DNA of 9,029 nucleotides, taken from the NCBI GenBank assembly GCA_013696785.1, contig JACCXW010000467.1, positions 1 to 9,029 of the forward strand, read 5' to 3'. Made by a program: the position numbers and the translations under genes. The stretch is from Geodermatophilaceae bacterium (GTDB lineage: Bacteria; Actinomycetota; Actinomycetes; Mycobacteriales; Geodermatophilaceae). The notes beneath the pieces are model-generated. The model saw nothing but the letters and a program-made list of their open reading frames with translations, was not told the origin of the DNA and did no database searches. Below are positions 1-5,669 of this stretch, piece by piece; position 1 is the stretch's first letter; each line of letters begins with the position of its first letter.

Positions 1-79
1 CGGTCAAAGAGATGGGCGTGTCGCCGCGAGCGACCTGCACCTCTCCGAGCAGGCGCACGCGAAGACTCTCACCGTTCAT
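1..79 (-). CDS. N-terminal fragment of a probable SARP/BTAD-family transcriptional regulator (cut by window edge)
   Basis: Only 26 codons are visible, reading leftward from an ATG at 79-77 and running off the window. The peptide contains LRVRLLGEVQVARGDTPISL. This matches the opening beta-strand pattern of the OmpR-like DNA-binding domain in SARP/AfsR/BTAD regulators (typically 'RFRLLGPVEVxxGxxPVxL'). A strong ribosome binding site, GAGGGGG at 93-87, lies seven bases before the ATG and supports this start. SARPs are activators of secondary-metabolite and other genes, and often carry C-terminal NB-ARC and TPR regions. Whether those parts exist here cannot be seen. The gene is divergent from the small ORF and TPR gene at 280-1421, with a 200-bp spacer holding phased repeats that could be its operator. 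The family call rests on one short N-terminal pattern; another winged-helix regulator remains possible. Confidence 0.6.
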   Translation of the reverse strand, partial: MNGESLRVRLLGEVQVARGDTPISLT

Positions 80-139
80 CGGGCCACCCCCTCTAAGCCG
101 TCCCCGCGACGATAACTCCTTGGAGCAACTATTCCGGTC

Positions 140-151
140 GTGGAAATCCAC
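140..151. repeat. Short inverted repeat in the divergent spacer
   Basis: GTGGA-AA-TCCAC is a perfect 5-bp inverted repeat with a 2-bp centre, in the 200-bp spacer between the SARP-like gene and the small ORF. The size and symmetry would suit a dimeric regulator half-site pair, but arms this short also arise by chance. It lies about 30 bp to the left of the 11-bp-phased repeats. No function can be assigned. Confidence 0.25.
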
Positions 152-180
152 AGGTCTTGCTTGGGTCCGATCTCGTCGCG

Positions 181-213
181 TTTCAGCCCCGGTTAAGCGC
201 GGACTCAGCGGCC
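181..213 (+). promoter_or_regulatory. Three 11-bp-phased heptamer-like direct repeats, possible SARP operator
   Basis: Three consecutive 11-bp units begin at 181, 192 and 203. Each has T-[C/A]-AGC at the same place: TCAGCCC at 183, TAAGCGC at 194 and TCAGCGG at 205. SARP-family activators are known to bind heptameric direct repeats spaced 11 or 22 bp apart, just upstream of a -10 box, so that they lie on one face of the helix. The neighbouring divergent gene looks like a SARP, which makes an operator reading plausible. The orientation suits a promoter firing rightward into the small ORF and TPR gene. Against it, no convincing TANNNT -10 lies at the expected distance (about 8 bp) downstream of 211, and three matching five-base cores could be coincidental. 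Confidence 0.4.
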
Positions 214-279
214 CGGCCGACAGTCACATCCAGTGCCCACCGATCACGGTGCGCCCACGACGACGGTCAGGGGACCACG

Positions 280-420
280 ATGATTCGCACCCGAAACAAC
301 GAGCCGGTCTTCCCGACCAGCCCTCTCGGTCTGGCCTTCGCGAGCGCGGTTCGCATCGGCCTCGCCGTCGAGGCGCGAGCCGTCGACACCGTCCCGGCGG
401 CAGCCGGCCGTAGGTCCTGA
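280..420 (+). CDS. 46-aa hypothetical small protein, coupled to the TPR gene
   Basis: This small ORF starts at ATG 280 and ends in a TGA (418-420) whose last base is the first base of the TPR gene's ATG (TGATG), the usual sign of translational coupling. A good ribosome binding site, AGGGGA at 269-274, lies five bases before the ATG. An ATG further upstream in the same frame (157) has no such site. About 83% of third codon positions are G or C, as expected for a real gene in this genome. The product has a charged, Asn-containing start (MIRTRNNEP), a central hydrophobic/amphipathic segment (LGLAFASAVRIGLAVEARAV, residues 16-35) and an Ala/Gly/Arg tail. There is no cysteine, no clear signal peptide and no family I recognise. 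It may be a peptide partner of the TPR protein or simply a leader ORF that sets TPR translation; this is inference. Confidence 0.55.
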   Translation: MIRTRNNEPVFPTSPLGLAFASAVRIGLAVEARAVDTVPAAAGRRS

Positions 421-1421
421 TGTTCACCGGCTCGGTCCGGGCGCGGCGACTGCACGTCCGCGCCTTGCGGCTGTGGGGACGCGAGCGCCACCACGAAGCC
501 AGAGTGCAGGCCGCGCGTGCGCTGCGGCGACTCGGCCACCCGCGGGGGATTCGGCTGCCCGCGGTCGCCGACCACGTCGACGTGCTGTTCACTCTCGCCC
601 GGTTCGCCAGCGAACTCACCGACCATGACGGCGCGGAGCGCCGGTTGGCGGCCGCCGTCGACCTCCTGCGGGGGGTCCGGCCGGGAGCAGAGCGCAACCT
701 CCTGCTCTGCGAAGCGCTGGTCCAACTCGGCGAGACCGCGCGCCTGGCCGGGCGGCACGGTGACGCCGAGTCGGCGCTGCTGGAGGCATCCGCGATCATC
801 GAGATCGCGGACCTCGACGGAACCCATCGCGCCGCGGCATGCAACGCTCTCGGCAGCCTGGCCAGCGCCACCGGCCGGTACGCCGAGGCCGGCATCCACT
901 ACAACGAGGCCCTTGCCATCCTGCAGGCGGAGGTCGGCCTGGGCTCACCGAAGCTCGCCAACGTTCACCAGAACCTGGCCGGCCTGGCCTACTCGCAGGG
1001 CAATCACGTCGAGGCGGAGACCTTGGCGCGACGGGCGCTGCAGCTGCGGCAACGCAGGGTGCCGCGCAGCCACACCGACCGTGCCGGCGATCTGTCCGTC
1101 CTCGGCGCAGCGCTGATCGGACAGGGCAGGTACGACGAGGCGGAGCCGCTCGTCCGAGAGGCCCTGCGGCTCTGGACCGACCGGTTCGGGCCACAGCACT
1201 ACGGAGTGGCGGTCAACCTGGGCCTGCTCGCCGCCATCCAGCGCAGCTACGGACACCTGGGCGCGGCCGAGGCTTCCCTGGCGAAAACGCTCCAGATCAA
1301 GCAGCGAATCCTCGGCGAGGGACATGACGAGGTCGCTGAAGTACGACGTAGCCTCGCCCATCTCGACGCGCAGGCCTTTCCGCGGGCGGCCCGAGCGACC
1401 GCTCGCCGGAGCTTCGTCTAG
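420..1421 (+). CDS. Tetratricopeptide repeat protein (kinesin-light-chain-like TPRs)
   Basis: The 333-aa product is mostly helical repeats. Around residues 97-130, 139-172, 181-214, 223-256 and 264-298 the pattern L-x-x-L-(G/A)-x-(L/A)-x-x-x-x-G-x-(Y/H)-x-(D/E)-A-E recurs with a spacing of 42 residues. That is the period of TPR_10/TPR_12 (kinesin light chain type) repeats. A weaker repeat is visible at about 54-86. Examples are NALGSLASATGRYAEA and SVLGAALIGQGRYDEA. Such arrays are protein- or peptide-binding scaffolds. In actinomycetes the same repeat type forms the C-terminus of AfsR-like SARP/NB-ARC proteins, but here it stands alone with no NTPase or DNA-binding domain. The N-terminus is basic and helical. 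The start is set by coupling to the stop of the 46-aa ORF; there is no separate ribosome binding site. The gene is divergent from a SARP-like regulator and convergent with the membrane protein gene that shares its stop site. Its ligand is unknown. Confidence 0.85.
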   Translation: MFTGSVRARRLHVRALRLWGRERHHEARVQAARALRRLGHPRGIRLPAVADHVDVLFTLARFASELTDHDGAERRLAAAVDLLRGVRPGAERNLLLCEALVQLGETARLAGRHGDAESALLEASAIIEIADLDGTHRAAACNALGSLASATGRYAEAGIHYNEALAILQAEVGLGSPKLANVHQNLAGLAYSQGNHVEAETLARRALQLRQRRVPRSHTDRAGDLSVLGAALIGQGRYDEAEPLVREALRLWTDRFGPQHYGVAVNLGLLAAIQRSYGHLGAAEASLAKTLQIKQRILGEGHDEVAEVRRSLAHLDAQAFPRAARATARRSFV

Positions 1422-1807
1422 CGGCGCCCGGCCCGAGCATCGACGTAGGACAGGACCCCGTCCTCCGACACGAGAGCGACGACGCCCCCACGGCGCTCGG
1501 CCGGCTGCAGCCGCCAGCTCGGCCCGCGCTGCTGCACAATCAGCTCATTCCGTTCGGCGGCCCGCTCGAAGCGTCTACGCACCCGAAACGGGCGGGTCGC
1601 CGGACCGATCAGCAGGAGCAGCGGAAGCAGCGGAACCCACCAACTCAGATCGAGGTCGCCCAGCAACGCGGTGCCCGCCAGCGTGAGCAGGACGGTGGCG
1701 CCGACGAAGACGACCCGGTCCCGTACAGGTCGCCACAGCGCCGGCCACGTCGACGGCCAGCGTCCTGACGGAATCGCCGGACCCTGCTCGTCCGTGCCCT
1801 CGCTCAC
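1418..1807 (-). CDS. Two-helix membrane protein of unknown function, 129 aa
   Basis: The chosen start is the GTG at 1807-1805, which overlaps the stop of the upstream DUF885 gene as GTGA, so the two are probably co-transcribed and translationally coupled. Longer in-frame versions would run deep inside that gene. The product has a polar N-terminus (residues 1-31), two hydrophobic segments at about 33-51 (VFVGATVLLTLAGTALLG) and 56-73 (WWVPLLPLLLLIGPA), then a basic stretch (RPFRVRRRFERAAER) and a short C-terminal domain ending in VSEDGVLSYVDARAGRR. By the positive-inside rule both ends are probably cytoplasmic. The C-terminal part resembles the short beta domain of small PH-like membrane proteins, but I cannot assign a family. 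The TAG stop (minus, 1420-1418) shares the palindrome CTAG with the TAG stop of the convergent TPR gene. Confidence 0.75.
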   Translation of the reverse strand: MSEGTDEQGPAIPSGRWPSTWPALWRPVRDRVVFVGATVLLTLAGTALLGDLDLSWWVPLLPLLLLIGPATRPFRVRRRFERAAERNELIVQQRGPSWRLQPAERRGGVVALVSEDGVLSYVDARAGRR

Positions 1808-3003
1808 GCGGCCAGTTCGGCCCGGATGGCATCCGGCGTCAGGGGTTCGTCGAGCAGCCGGACGAAGCGTTGCGCGACCGGTTGGATGCCCGGCCGGGCG
1901 GCCAGCCACCGCGACAGCAGCCGGTAACCCTCGACGTACGTCGACGTGTACGCCCGCCACAGTGGATGGGTCAGGAAACGCAGCATCTGCCGAGCTCGCT
2001 CGTCACTGACGAGGAGCCAGCGTGCCAGGAAAGCCGCCACCTCGTCCGGATCCGCGCCGCGGTCGTGCAGCATCAGCGCTGCGTCCTGACGGACCCGGTC
2101 GAGCCCCGCCACTGCGGCGGCCATCCGCTCGGCCAGCGCGCCGTCGACGCGTAGCCCGAGATCGGCCAGGATCTCAGCCGTCCAGCAGCCCCAGCCGGCA
2201 CCCACCGTCGCGGCCACGCCGAGGTCGGCGAGGCCCTCGGCCATCAGGCACCCTGGGGTGTTGACCAGGAAGATCGTGTGCTCGACCTGCCGGTCCGTCT
2301 CGACGAGTCGGCGCTCCTTGCGGCAGTGCTCGGTGTGATGGCCGGGGTAGGACTCGTGCGCGAGGAGATGCGGCAGCTGCACCAGCCGGTGCGGGAGGTC
2401 GGCGTTGATGGCCACCCGTGACTGGTAGCCGCCGAGGTAGTAGTTGAAGCCCGACCACGGCTTGTCGGTCACGACGTCGTACTGAACGGTCTCGCCTTCC
2501 GGCAGCCCGTAGTCGGCCCGAACCTCCCCGCGCAAGGCGCCGGACAGGGCATGTACGACGGTCTCCAGCCGCTCCGGCGGGCACTCGTCGGCTTTGCGGT
2601 AGCGCGAATATCGCCGGCGCAGCGACCCCGGACCGGGCAGCAGCGCGTCGATCTCGTCGTGGGCTGCGAGGTAGTCCTGCTCCGAGCCCGGCTCGATGTC
2701 GACCTGGAAGTACGCCGTCACCTCCTCGACGAACCTGACGGGCTGGCCTGCGAACGTGCGGCCGCTGCATTCCAGGGCGGTCAGCTGACCGCGTAGATAC
2801 TCCGATCTCGACGGGCTGAGCCCCGACGAGGGCAACTCCGCGAGCAACTCCCGCGCTCGGGTGGCCAGGTCGGCGGGTTCGGGCCCGGGCTCGGCCAGGA
2901 CCCGTGTCCGCAGAGCTGGATCGCCGGTGTAGGCATCGACGAAGCCCGCCTCGAGGCGGTCGAAGCGCAGGCCCAGAAGCACGTACTCGGTGGCGACGTC
3001 CAT
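1804..3003 (-). CDS. DUF885 family protein, putative zinc metallopeptidase
   Basis: The 399-aa product carries the DUF885 signature HESYPGHHTEH at residues 216-226 (HExxPGHH). It is followed about 30 residues later by AEGLADLG, with Glu256 in the position of the conserved 'EGxA' acidic residue. In this family the His/Glu cluster has the layout of a gluzincin-type zinc site (H216, E217, H222 and E256 by analogy). Other family-like blocks are YQSRVAIN just before the motif and the C-terminal YVEGYRLLSRWL. There is no signal peptide, so it is probably cytosolic. The length is short compared with many 550-600-aa members, which fits the compact actinobacterial subgroup. The start is ATG 3003-3001, with no obvious ribosome binding site; TAGGAC about 15-20 bases upstream could be a weak -10. 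It is followed by the coupled membrane protein gene and is divergent from the methyltransferase by 45 bp. The substrate is unknown. Confidence 0.85.
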   Translation of the reverse strand: MDVATEYVLLGLRFDRLEAGFVDAYTGDPALRTRVLAEPGPEPADLATRARELLAELPSSGLSPSRSEYLRGQLTALECSGRTFAGQPVRFVEEVTAYFQVDIEPGSEQDYLAAHDEIDALLPGPGSLRRRYSRYRKADECPPERLETVVHALSGALRGEVRADYGLPEGETVQYDVVTDKPWSGFNYYLGGYQSRVAINADLPHRLVQLPHLLAHESYPGHHTEHCRKERRLVETDRQVEHTIFLVNTPGCLMAEGLADLGVAATVGAGWGCWTAEILADLGLRVDGALAERMAAAVAGLDRVRQDAALMLHDRGADPDEVAAFLARWLLVSDERARQMLRFLTHPLWRAYTSTYVEGYRLLSRWLAARPGIQPVAQRFVRLLDEPLTPDAIRAELAA

Positions 3004-3048
3004 TCGGGCAGACTGGCAGAGTCCTACCTCGCAACGCAGGGAGGGTTC

Positions 3049-4161
3049 ATGTCAAAGGAGCAGAAGGCGAACGGCGAGGCCTTCATGGAGCGAGTTCTGG
3101 CTAGCACCCTGGGTGCCCTGGATGTGGCGACCATCCATCTCGGTGATCGGCTCGGCTACTACGCCGTACTGGCCGCCGGGCCGACCACCAGCGTCCAATT
3201 GGCCGAGCAGACGGCCACCGACGAGCGGTACGCGCGGGAGTGGCTGGAGCAACAGGCGGTGGTGGGCATCATCGGTGTTGTCGACGGTGTCAGCGGTGCT
3301 GACGGTTCCGGTGTCTCGACGGCGGCCGCTCGCCAGTACGTGCTGCCGGCGGGGTATGACTCGGTTCTGCTGGATCGCGAACACCTCGCCTACCTAGCGC
3401 CCCTTGCTCGCATCACCGTGGCGATGTTCGGACAACTGCCGCAGCTGGTGGAAGCCTTCCGCTCCGGCCAAGGGGTTGCGTACGCCGACTACGGCGCCGA
3501 GGCCCGTGAGGCGCAGATGGACCAGAACCGGCCACTGTTCGCTCAACTGCTGGGATCGCAGTGGGTGCCTGCCATGGGTGAGATCCATGAGCGACTGATG
3601 GCACAGCCGGCCGGCCGGGTACTTGACCTGGCCTGCGGCGCGGGCTAGTCGACCATCGCCTTGGCCGAGGCCTATCCCGACGTACTGGTGGATGGCGTGG
3701 ATGTCGACGCTCCGTCCATCGCGCTGGCCGAGCAGAACCTGGCTGGGCGCGCACCGCAGCTGGCCGACCGGGTCCGGTTCACCGTCGCCGACGACAGTGC
3801 CGCCGAGTCCCGGCGATACGACGTCGCGTTCATCTACGAGGCGCTGCACGACATGTCGCAGCCCGTGCCGGTGCTCCGGTCGGTGCGCTCACAGCTCGTC
3901 CCCGGCGCAAGCCTCGTGGTCGTGGACGAACGGGTAGCGGACACGTTCACCGCCCCCGGCGACGACATGGAGCGGCTGTTCTACGGCTACAGCGTGCTTT
4001 TCTGCCTGCCCACCGGTCGTGCCGACCAACCGTCGGTGGGCACCGGGACCGTCATGCGGACGGACACCCTCCGGAGGTACGCCGAGGCGGCCGGTTTCAC
4101 CGACGTCGATGTGCTGCCGATCGAAAGCGACCTCTGGCGCTTCTACCGGCTCCGCGGCTGA
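3049..4161 (+). pseudogene. Class I SAM-dependent methyltransferase interrupted by an in-frame amber codon
   Basis: Translated through one TAG at 3646-3648, the frame gives a co-linear 370-codon methyltransferase of normal family length. Residues 1-190 form the N-terminal winged-helix/dimerisation part, with blocks such as YAREWLEQQAVVGI and YGAEAREAQMDQNRPLF. The Rossmann fold then starts with motif I, VLDLACGAG (191-199), breaks at codon 200, and continues in the same frame with STIALAEAYPDVLVDGVDVD, then YEALHDMSQPV, VVDERVADTFTAPGDDMERL and a final LWRFYRLRG. In this family the residue after the glycine loop is usually Trp (GxGxGWS), so TGG-to-TAG by a single G-to-A at 3647 explains the stop. 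Both halves look under coding constraint, implying a recent change, a sequencing error or amber readthrough. As read, the first product (199 aa) lacks the SAM site. The start is ATG 3049, after AGGGAGGG at 3038-3045. The methyl acceptor is unknown. Confidence 0.85.
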
Positions 4162-4170
4162 CCGTTTTTC

Positions 4171-4201
4171 CGTCGGCCTGCCGTCTAGGTTTGCGCCGAC
4201 G
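4171..4201. repeat. 7-bp inverted repeat flanking the VOC promoter
   Basis: CGTCGGC (4171-4177) and GCCGACG (4195-4201) are perfect inverted arms separated by 17 bp. The candidate -10 box TAGGTT (4186-4191) lies between them. This would suit an operator for a dimeric repressor, or a hairpin near the 5' end of the VOC transcript. It is not a typical terminator for the upstream methyltransferase because no T-run follows. Seven-base arms in such GC-rich DNA could be chance. Confidence 0.3.
4186..4191 (+). promoter_or_regulatory. Candidate -10 box for the VOC gene
   Basis: TAGGTT fits the actinobacterial TANNNT -10 pattern in the 66-bp gap between the methyltransferase stop and the VOC start. 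It would place transcription start about 30 bases before the ATG and leave a 5' leader that includes the GAGGAG ribosome binding site. No clear TTGACA-like -35 is seen, only a T-rich GTTTTT near 4164-4169. Confidence 0.4.
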
Positions 4202-4227
4202 ACTTTCGACGAGCGAGGAGCTGACTC

Positions 4228-4656
4228 ATGGCTACCGGTTTCCAGGTGACCTTCGACTGTCTGAACGTGGACCGGATGGCGACGTTCTGGGCAGTCGCGC
4301 TGGGCTACATCAAGCAGCCGCCGCCCAAGGGGCACGACAGTTGGGAGGCGTTCGCCACGGCTGTCGGCATCCCGGAGTTCGAGTGGGACAAGATGTCCGC
4401 CGTGGTGGACCCCGACGGGGGAGGACCGCGGCTGCTTTTCGCCAAAGTCCCCGAGCAGAAGACCGTCAAGAACCGGGTGCACCTTGACGTGAACATCGGC
4501 AAGAGCGTGCCACCCGAGCAGCGTCACGACGCCGTGCAGGCGCATGTGGAGAAGCTCGTCGAGGCCGGCGGGGAACGGATGGAGACCATCGACGAGCACG
4601 GTGACTATTGGGTGGTGATGCGCGACGTCGAGGGCAACGAGTTCTGCGTGCAGTAG
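4228..4656 (+). CDS. VOC / glyoxalase-fold protein
   Basis: The 142-aa product has the outline of a single-chain vicinal-oxygen-chelate domain of the Glyoxalase_6 type common in actinomycetes. The first half-module is at residues 5-73 (FQVTFDCLNVDRMATFW, then VVDPDGGGPRLLFAKVPE). The second is at residues 80-142 (VKNRVHLDVN, then VVMRDVEGNEFCVQ). His85 in VHLDV and Glu138 in GNEFCV stand where the family places metal or substrate ligands. Members include glyoxalases, dioxygenases and antibiotic-binding proteins, but most of this subgroup have no tested function, so no reaction is assigned. It is soluble, with no signal peptide. The ATG follows GAGGAG (near 4213-4218) at a good distance. A separate promoter is likely, so it need not be co-expressed with the broken methyltransferase upstream. 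It converges on the prenyltransferase gene. Confidence 0.85.
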   Translation: MATGFQVTFDCLNVDRMATFWAVALGYIKQPPPKGHDSWEAFATAVGIPEFEWDKMSAVVDPDGGGPRLLFAKVPEQKTVKNRVHLDVNIGKSVPPEQRHDAVQAHVEKLVEAGGERMETIDEHGDYWVVMRDVEGNEFCVQ

Positions 4657-4725
4657 GGACTCCGCGGTGGCGCCACGGACAGGGCGAGACCGGTCACGGG
4701 CGTGGGACGGTGGTCCTCGTCGCCG

Positions 4726-4762
4726 AGTCAGCCGCCGAACCGCCGGTTGCGGGCGGCATAGG
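4726..4762. repeat. 37-bp direct repeat, intergenic copy
   Basis: This segment is identical over all 37 bases to 4803-4839, which is the 3' end of the prenyltransferase gene (last 10 sense codons, stop and a few flanking bases). The flanking bases differ on both sides, so the match is exactly this length, and the copies start 77 bp apart. Read on the minus strand it again encodes YAARNRRFGG followed by a stop, but with no gene body in front of it. The unit has internal dyad symmetry (GCCGCC...GGCGGC outside, AACC-GCC-GGTT inside), so it could fold as a hairpin in RNA. Confidence 0.9.
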
Positions 4763-4787
4763 GACCGCCACGGCCCACGGCCGAGTA

Positions 4788-4811
4788 CGGCTGACGCTTT
4801 CCAGTCAGCCG
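4788..4811. terminator. Stem-loop over the prenyltransferase stop codon, candidate bidirectional terminator
   Basis: CGGCTGAC (4788-4795) and GTCAGCCG (4804-4811) form a perfect 8-bp stem with an 8-base loop (GCTTTCCA). The TGA stop of the prenyltransferase gene (minus, 4807-4805) lies inside the stem. It sits between two convergent genes, where an actinobacterial terminator without a U-run would be expected. No T-tract follows on either strand, so termination is inferred from position and stem strength only. Confidence 0.5.
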
Positions 4812-4839
4812 CCGAACCGCCGGTTGCGGGCGGCATAGG
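4803..4839. repeat. 37-bp direct repeat, copy inside the prenyltransferase 3' end
   Basis: This is the second copy of the perfect 37-bp repeat found at 4726-4762. It covers the last 10 sense codons and stop of the prenyltransferase gene on the minus strand. Because it is coding, this is presumably the original, and the intergenic copy is the derived one. The internal dyads described for the other copy are present here too, next to the stem-loop at 4788-4811. Confidence 0.9.
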
Positions 4840-5572
4840 CACGCAGCGCCCGGAGAAAGTCGACGCGCCGGAAGTCCGGCCAGTACGCGTCGCAGAAGTA
4901 GAACTCCGAGTGCACGCTCTGCCAGAGCAGGAAGCCGCCGAGCCGCTGCTCGCCGCTGGTGCGGATCACGAGGTCGGGGTCCGGCTGACCCTTGGTGTAC
5001 AGGTGATCAGCGATGTGGTCGACGTCGAGCACTTCGGCCAGTTCCTCGATCGTCGTACCACGTAGGGCATGATCGGAGAGCATCGCCCGGACGGCGTCGG
5101 CGATCTCGCGCCTGCCGCCATAGCCCACGGCGATGTTGACGGCGGCTCCGGCTCGCCCGACGCTGCGCTCGGCAGCGGACTTCAGCACCGTGGCCGTCTC
5201 CGGCGGCAGCAGGTCGAGCGCTCCGACGATGCGCAGCTGCCAGTTGCGGTGCGGCTCGGCCAGGTCCTCGACGAGTTCTTCGATGATGCGCAGCAGCGGA
5301 CTCAGTTCGGCCGGGTCGCGGCTGAGATTGTCTGTGGACAGCAGCCAGAGCGTCACCACCTCGACGCCGACGTCGTCACACCAGCCGAGGAACTGCCCGA
5401 TCTTGTCCGCGCCACGACGGTGGCCGTCGTTGACGTCGCCCAGGCCGATGGAGCGGGCCCAGCGGCGGTTGCCGTCGGCCATCAAGCCGACGTGTCGCGG
5501 GATGGCCGAGTCGTCCAGGTTGCGTCGCAGCCGCCATTCGTAGGCGCCGTACAGCAAGTTGCGCAACCCCAC
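4805..5572 (-). CDS. uppS: Isoprenyl transferase (cis-prenyltransferase, UppS / Rv1086-like)
   Basis: The 255-aa product is a full-length cis-prenyltransferase, which condenses isopentenyl diphosphate onto an allylic diphosphate in Z configuration to make carrier lipids for cell-wall assembly. Visible signatures are MADGNRRWA (residues 31-39, catalytic Asp33), LLSTDNLSRDP (77-87), YGGRREI (151-157) and the C-terminal diphosphate-binding block RTSGEQRLGGFLLWQ (204-218), followed by SEFYF. The LLSTxNLxRDP style and the divergent hemolysin III neighbour resemble M. tuberculosis Rv1086, a short-chain (Z-farnesyl diphosphate) enzyme. Chain length cannot be settled from sequence alone, so the symbol is used in the general sense. 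The start is the GTG at 5572-5570, with TACCCT eight bases upstream and no ribosome binding site, hence probably leaderless. Its last 10 codons are duplicated in the downstream spacer. Confidence 0.93.
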   Translation of the reverse strand: MGLRNLLYGAYEWRLRRNLDDSAIPRHVGLMADGNRRWARSIGLGDVNDGHRRGADKIGQFLGWCDDVGVEVVTLWLLSTDNLSRDPAELSPLLRIIEELVEDLAEPHRNWQLRIVGALDLLPPETATVLKSAAERSVGRAGAAVNIAVGYGGRREIADAVRAMLSDHALRGTTIEELAEVLDVDHIADHLYTKGQPDPDLVIRTSGEQRLGGFLLWQSVHSEFYFCDAYWPDFRRVDFLRALRAYAARNRRFGG

Positions 5573-5580
5573 GGAGGGTC

Positions 5581-5586
5581 AGGGTA
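5581..5586 (-). promoter_or_regulatory. -10 box of the prenyltransferase gene (leaderless)
   Basis: On the minus strand TACCCT (TANNNT) lies eight bases before the GTG at 5572. This is the spacing expected when transcription starts at or next to the start codon. The box is within TACCCTGA, which is repeated exactly in the opposite orientation at 5658-5665 for the divergent gene. No good -35 hexamer is visible. Confidence 0.55.
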
Positions 5587-5657
5587 CGCCGGGATTCGGC
5601 CGTGGGCAGGACAACCGGATGAGTGCCGAACCGTGTCCTGCAGCCCTGGGGTGTAGG

Positions 5658-5663
5658 TACCCT
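5658..5663 (+). promoter_or_regulatory. -10 box of the hemolysin III gene (leaderless)
   Basis: TACCCT (TANNNT) is six bases before the GTG at 5670, so the transcript probably begins at the start codon. It belongs to GTACCCTGA (5657-5665), a perfect 9-bp inverted match to TCAGGGTAC (5579-5587) at the divergent promoter. A clear -35 is absent. This placement is the main reason for choosing GTG 5670 over upstream in-frame codons. Confidence 0.55.
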
Positions 5664-5669
5664 GAGTCG

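Noticed and set aside
116..125. CTCC-TT-GGAG inverted repeat in the divergent spacer
   Set aside because: Four-base arms are expected by chance in this composition, and nothing ties it to a promoter.
224..899. Minus-strand frames opposite the small ORF and TPR gene
   Set aside because: Arg/Ser/Pro-rich shadow translations with no ribosome binding site or motif. The plus-strand TPR periodicity is unambiguous.
2174..3034. 286-codon minus-strand frame over the DUF885 gene
   Set aside because: It is a different frame of the same strand with no recognisable pattern, overlapping a gene with the HExxPGHH signature.
3646..3648. TAG read as pyrrolysine
   Set aside because: The site is a normal Trp position in a common methyltransferase family, and actinomycetes of this kind are not known for pyrrolysine use. 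A TGG-to-TAG change is simpler.
4667..4676. GTGGCGCCAC palindrome just after the VOC stop as a terminator
   Set aside because: It is a perfect 10-bp palindrome, but as a hairpin it leaves only about three base pairs around a four-base loop, and no T-run follows. The stem-loop at 4788-4811 is a better candidate.
4726..4839. 37-bp repeats as a CRISPR or insertion-sequence end
   Set aside because: There are only two copies, both in direct orientation, one of them coding, with no spacer series, no cas gene, no transposase and no terminal inverted repeats.
5069..5656. 195-codon plus-strand frame opposite the prenyltransferase gene
   Set aside because: It is antisense to a strongly conserved enzyme and crosses the divergent promoters. 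No supporting start signals.
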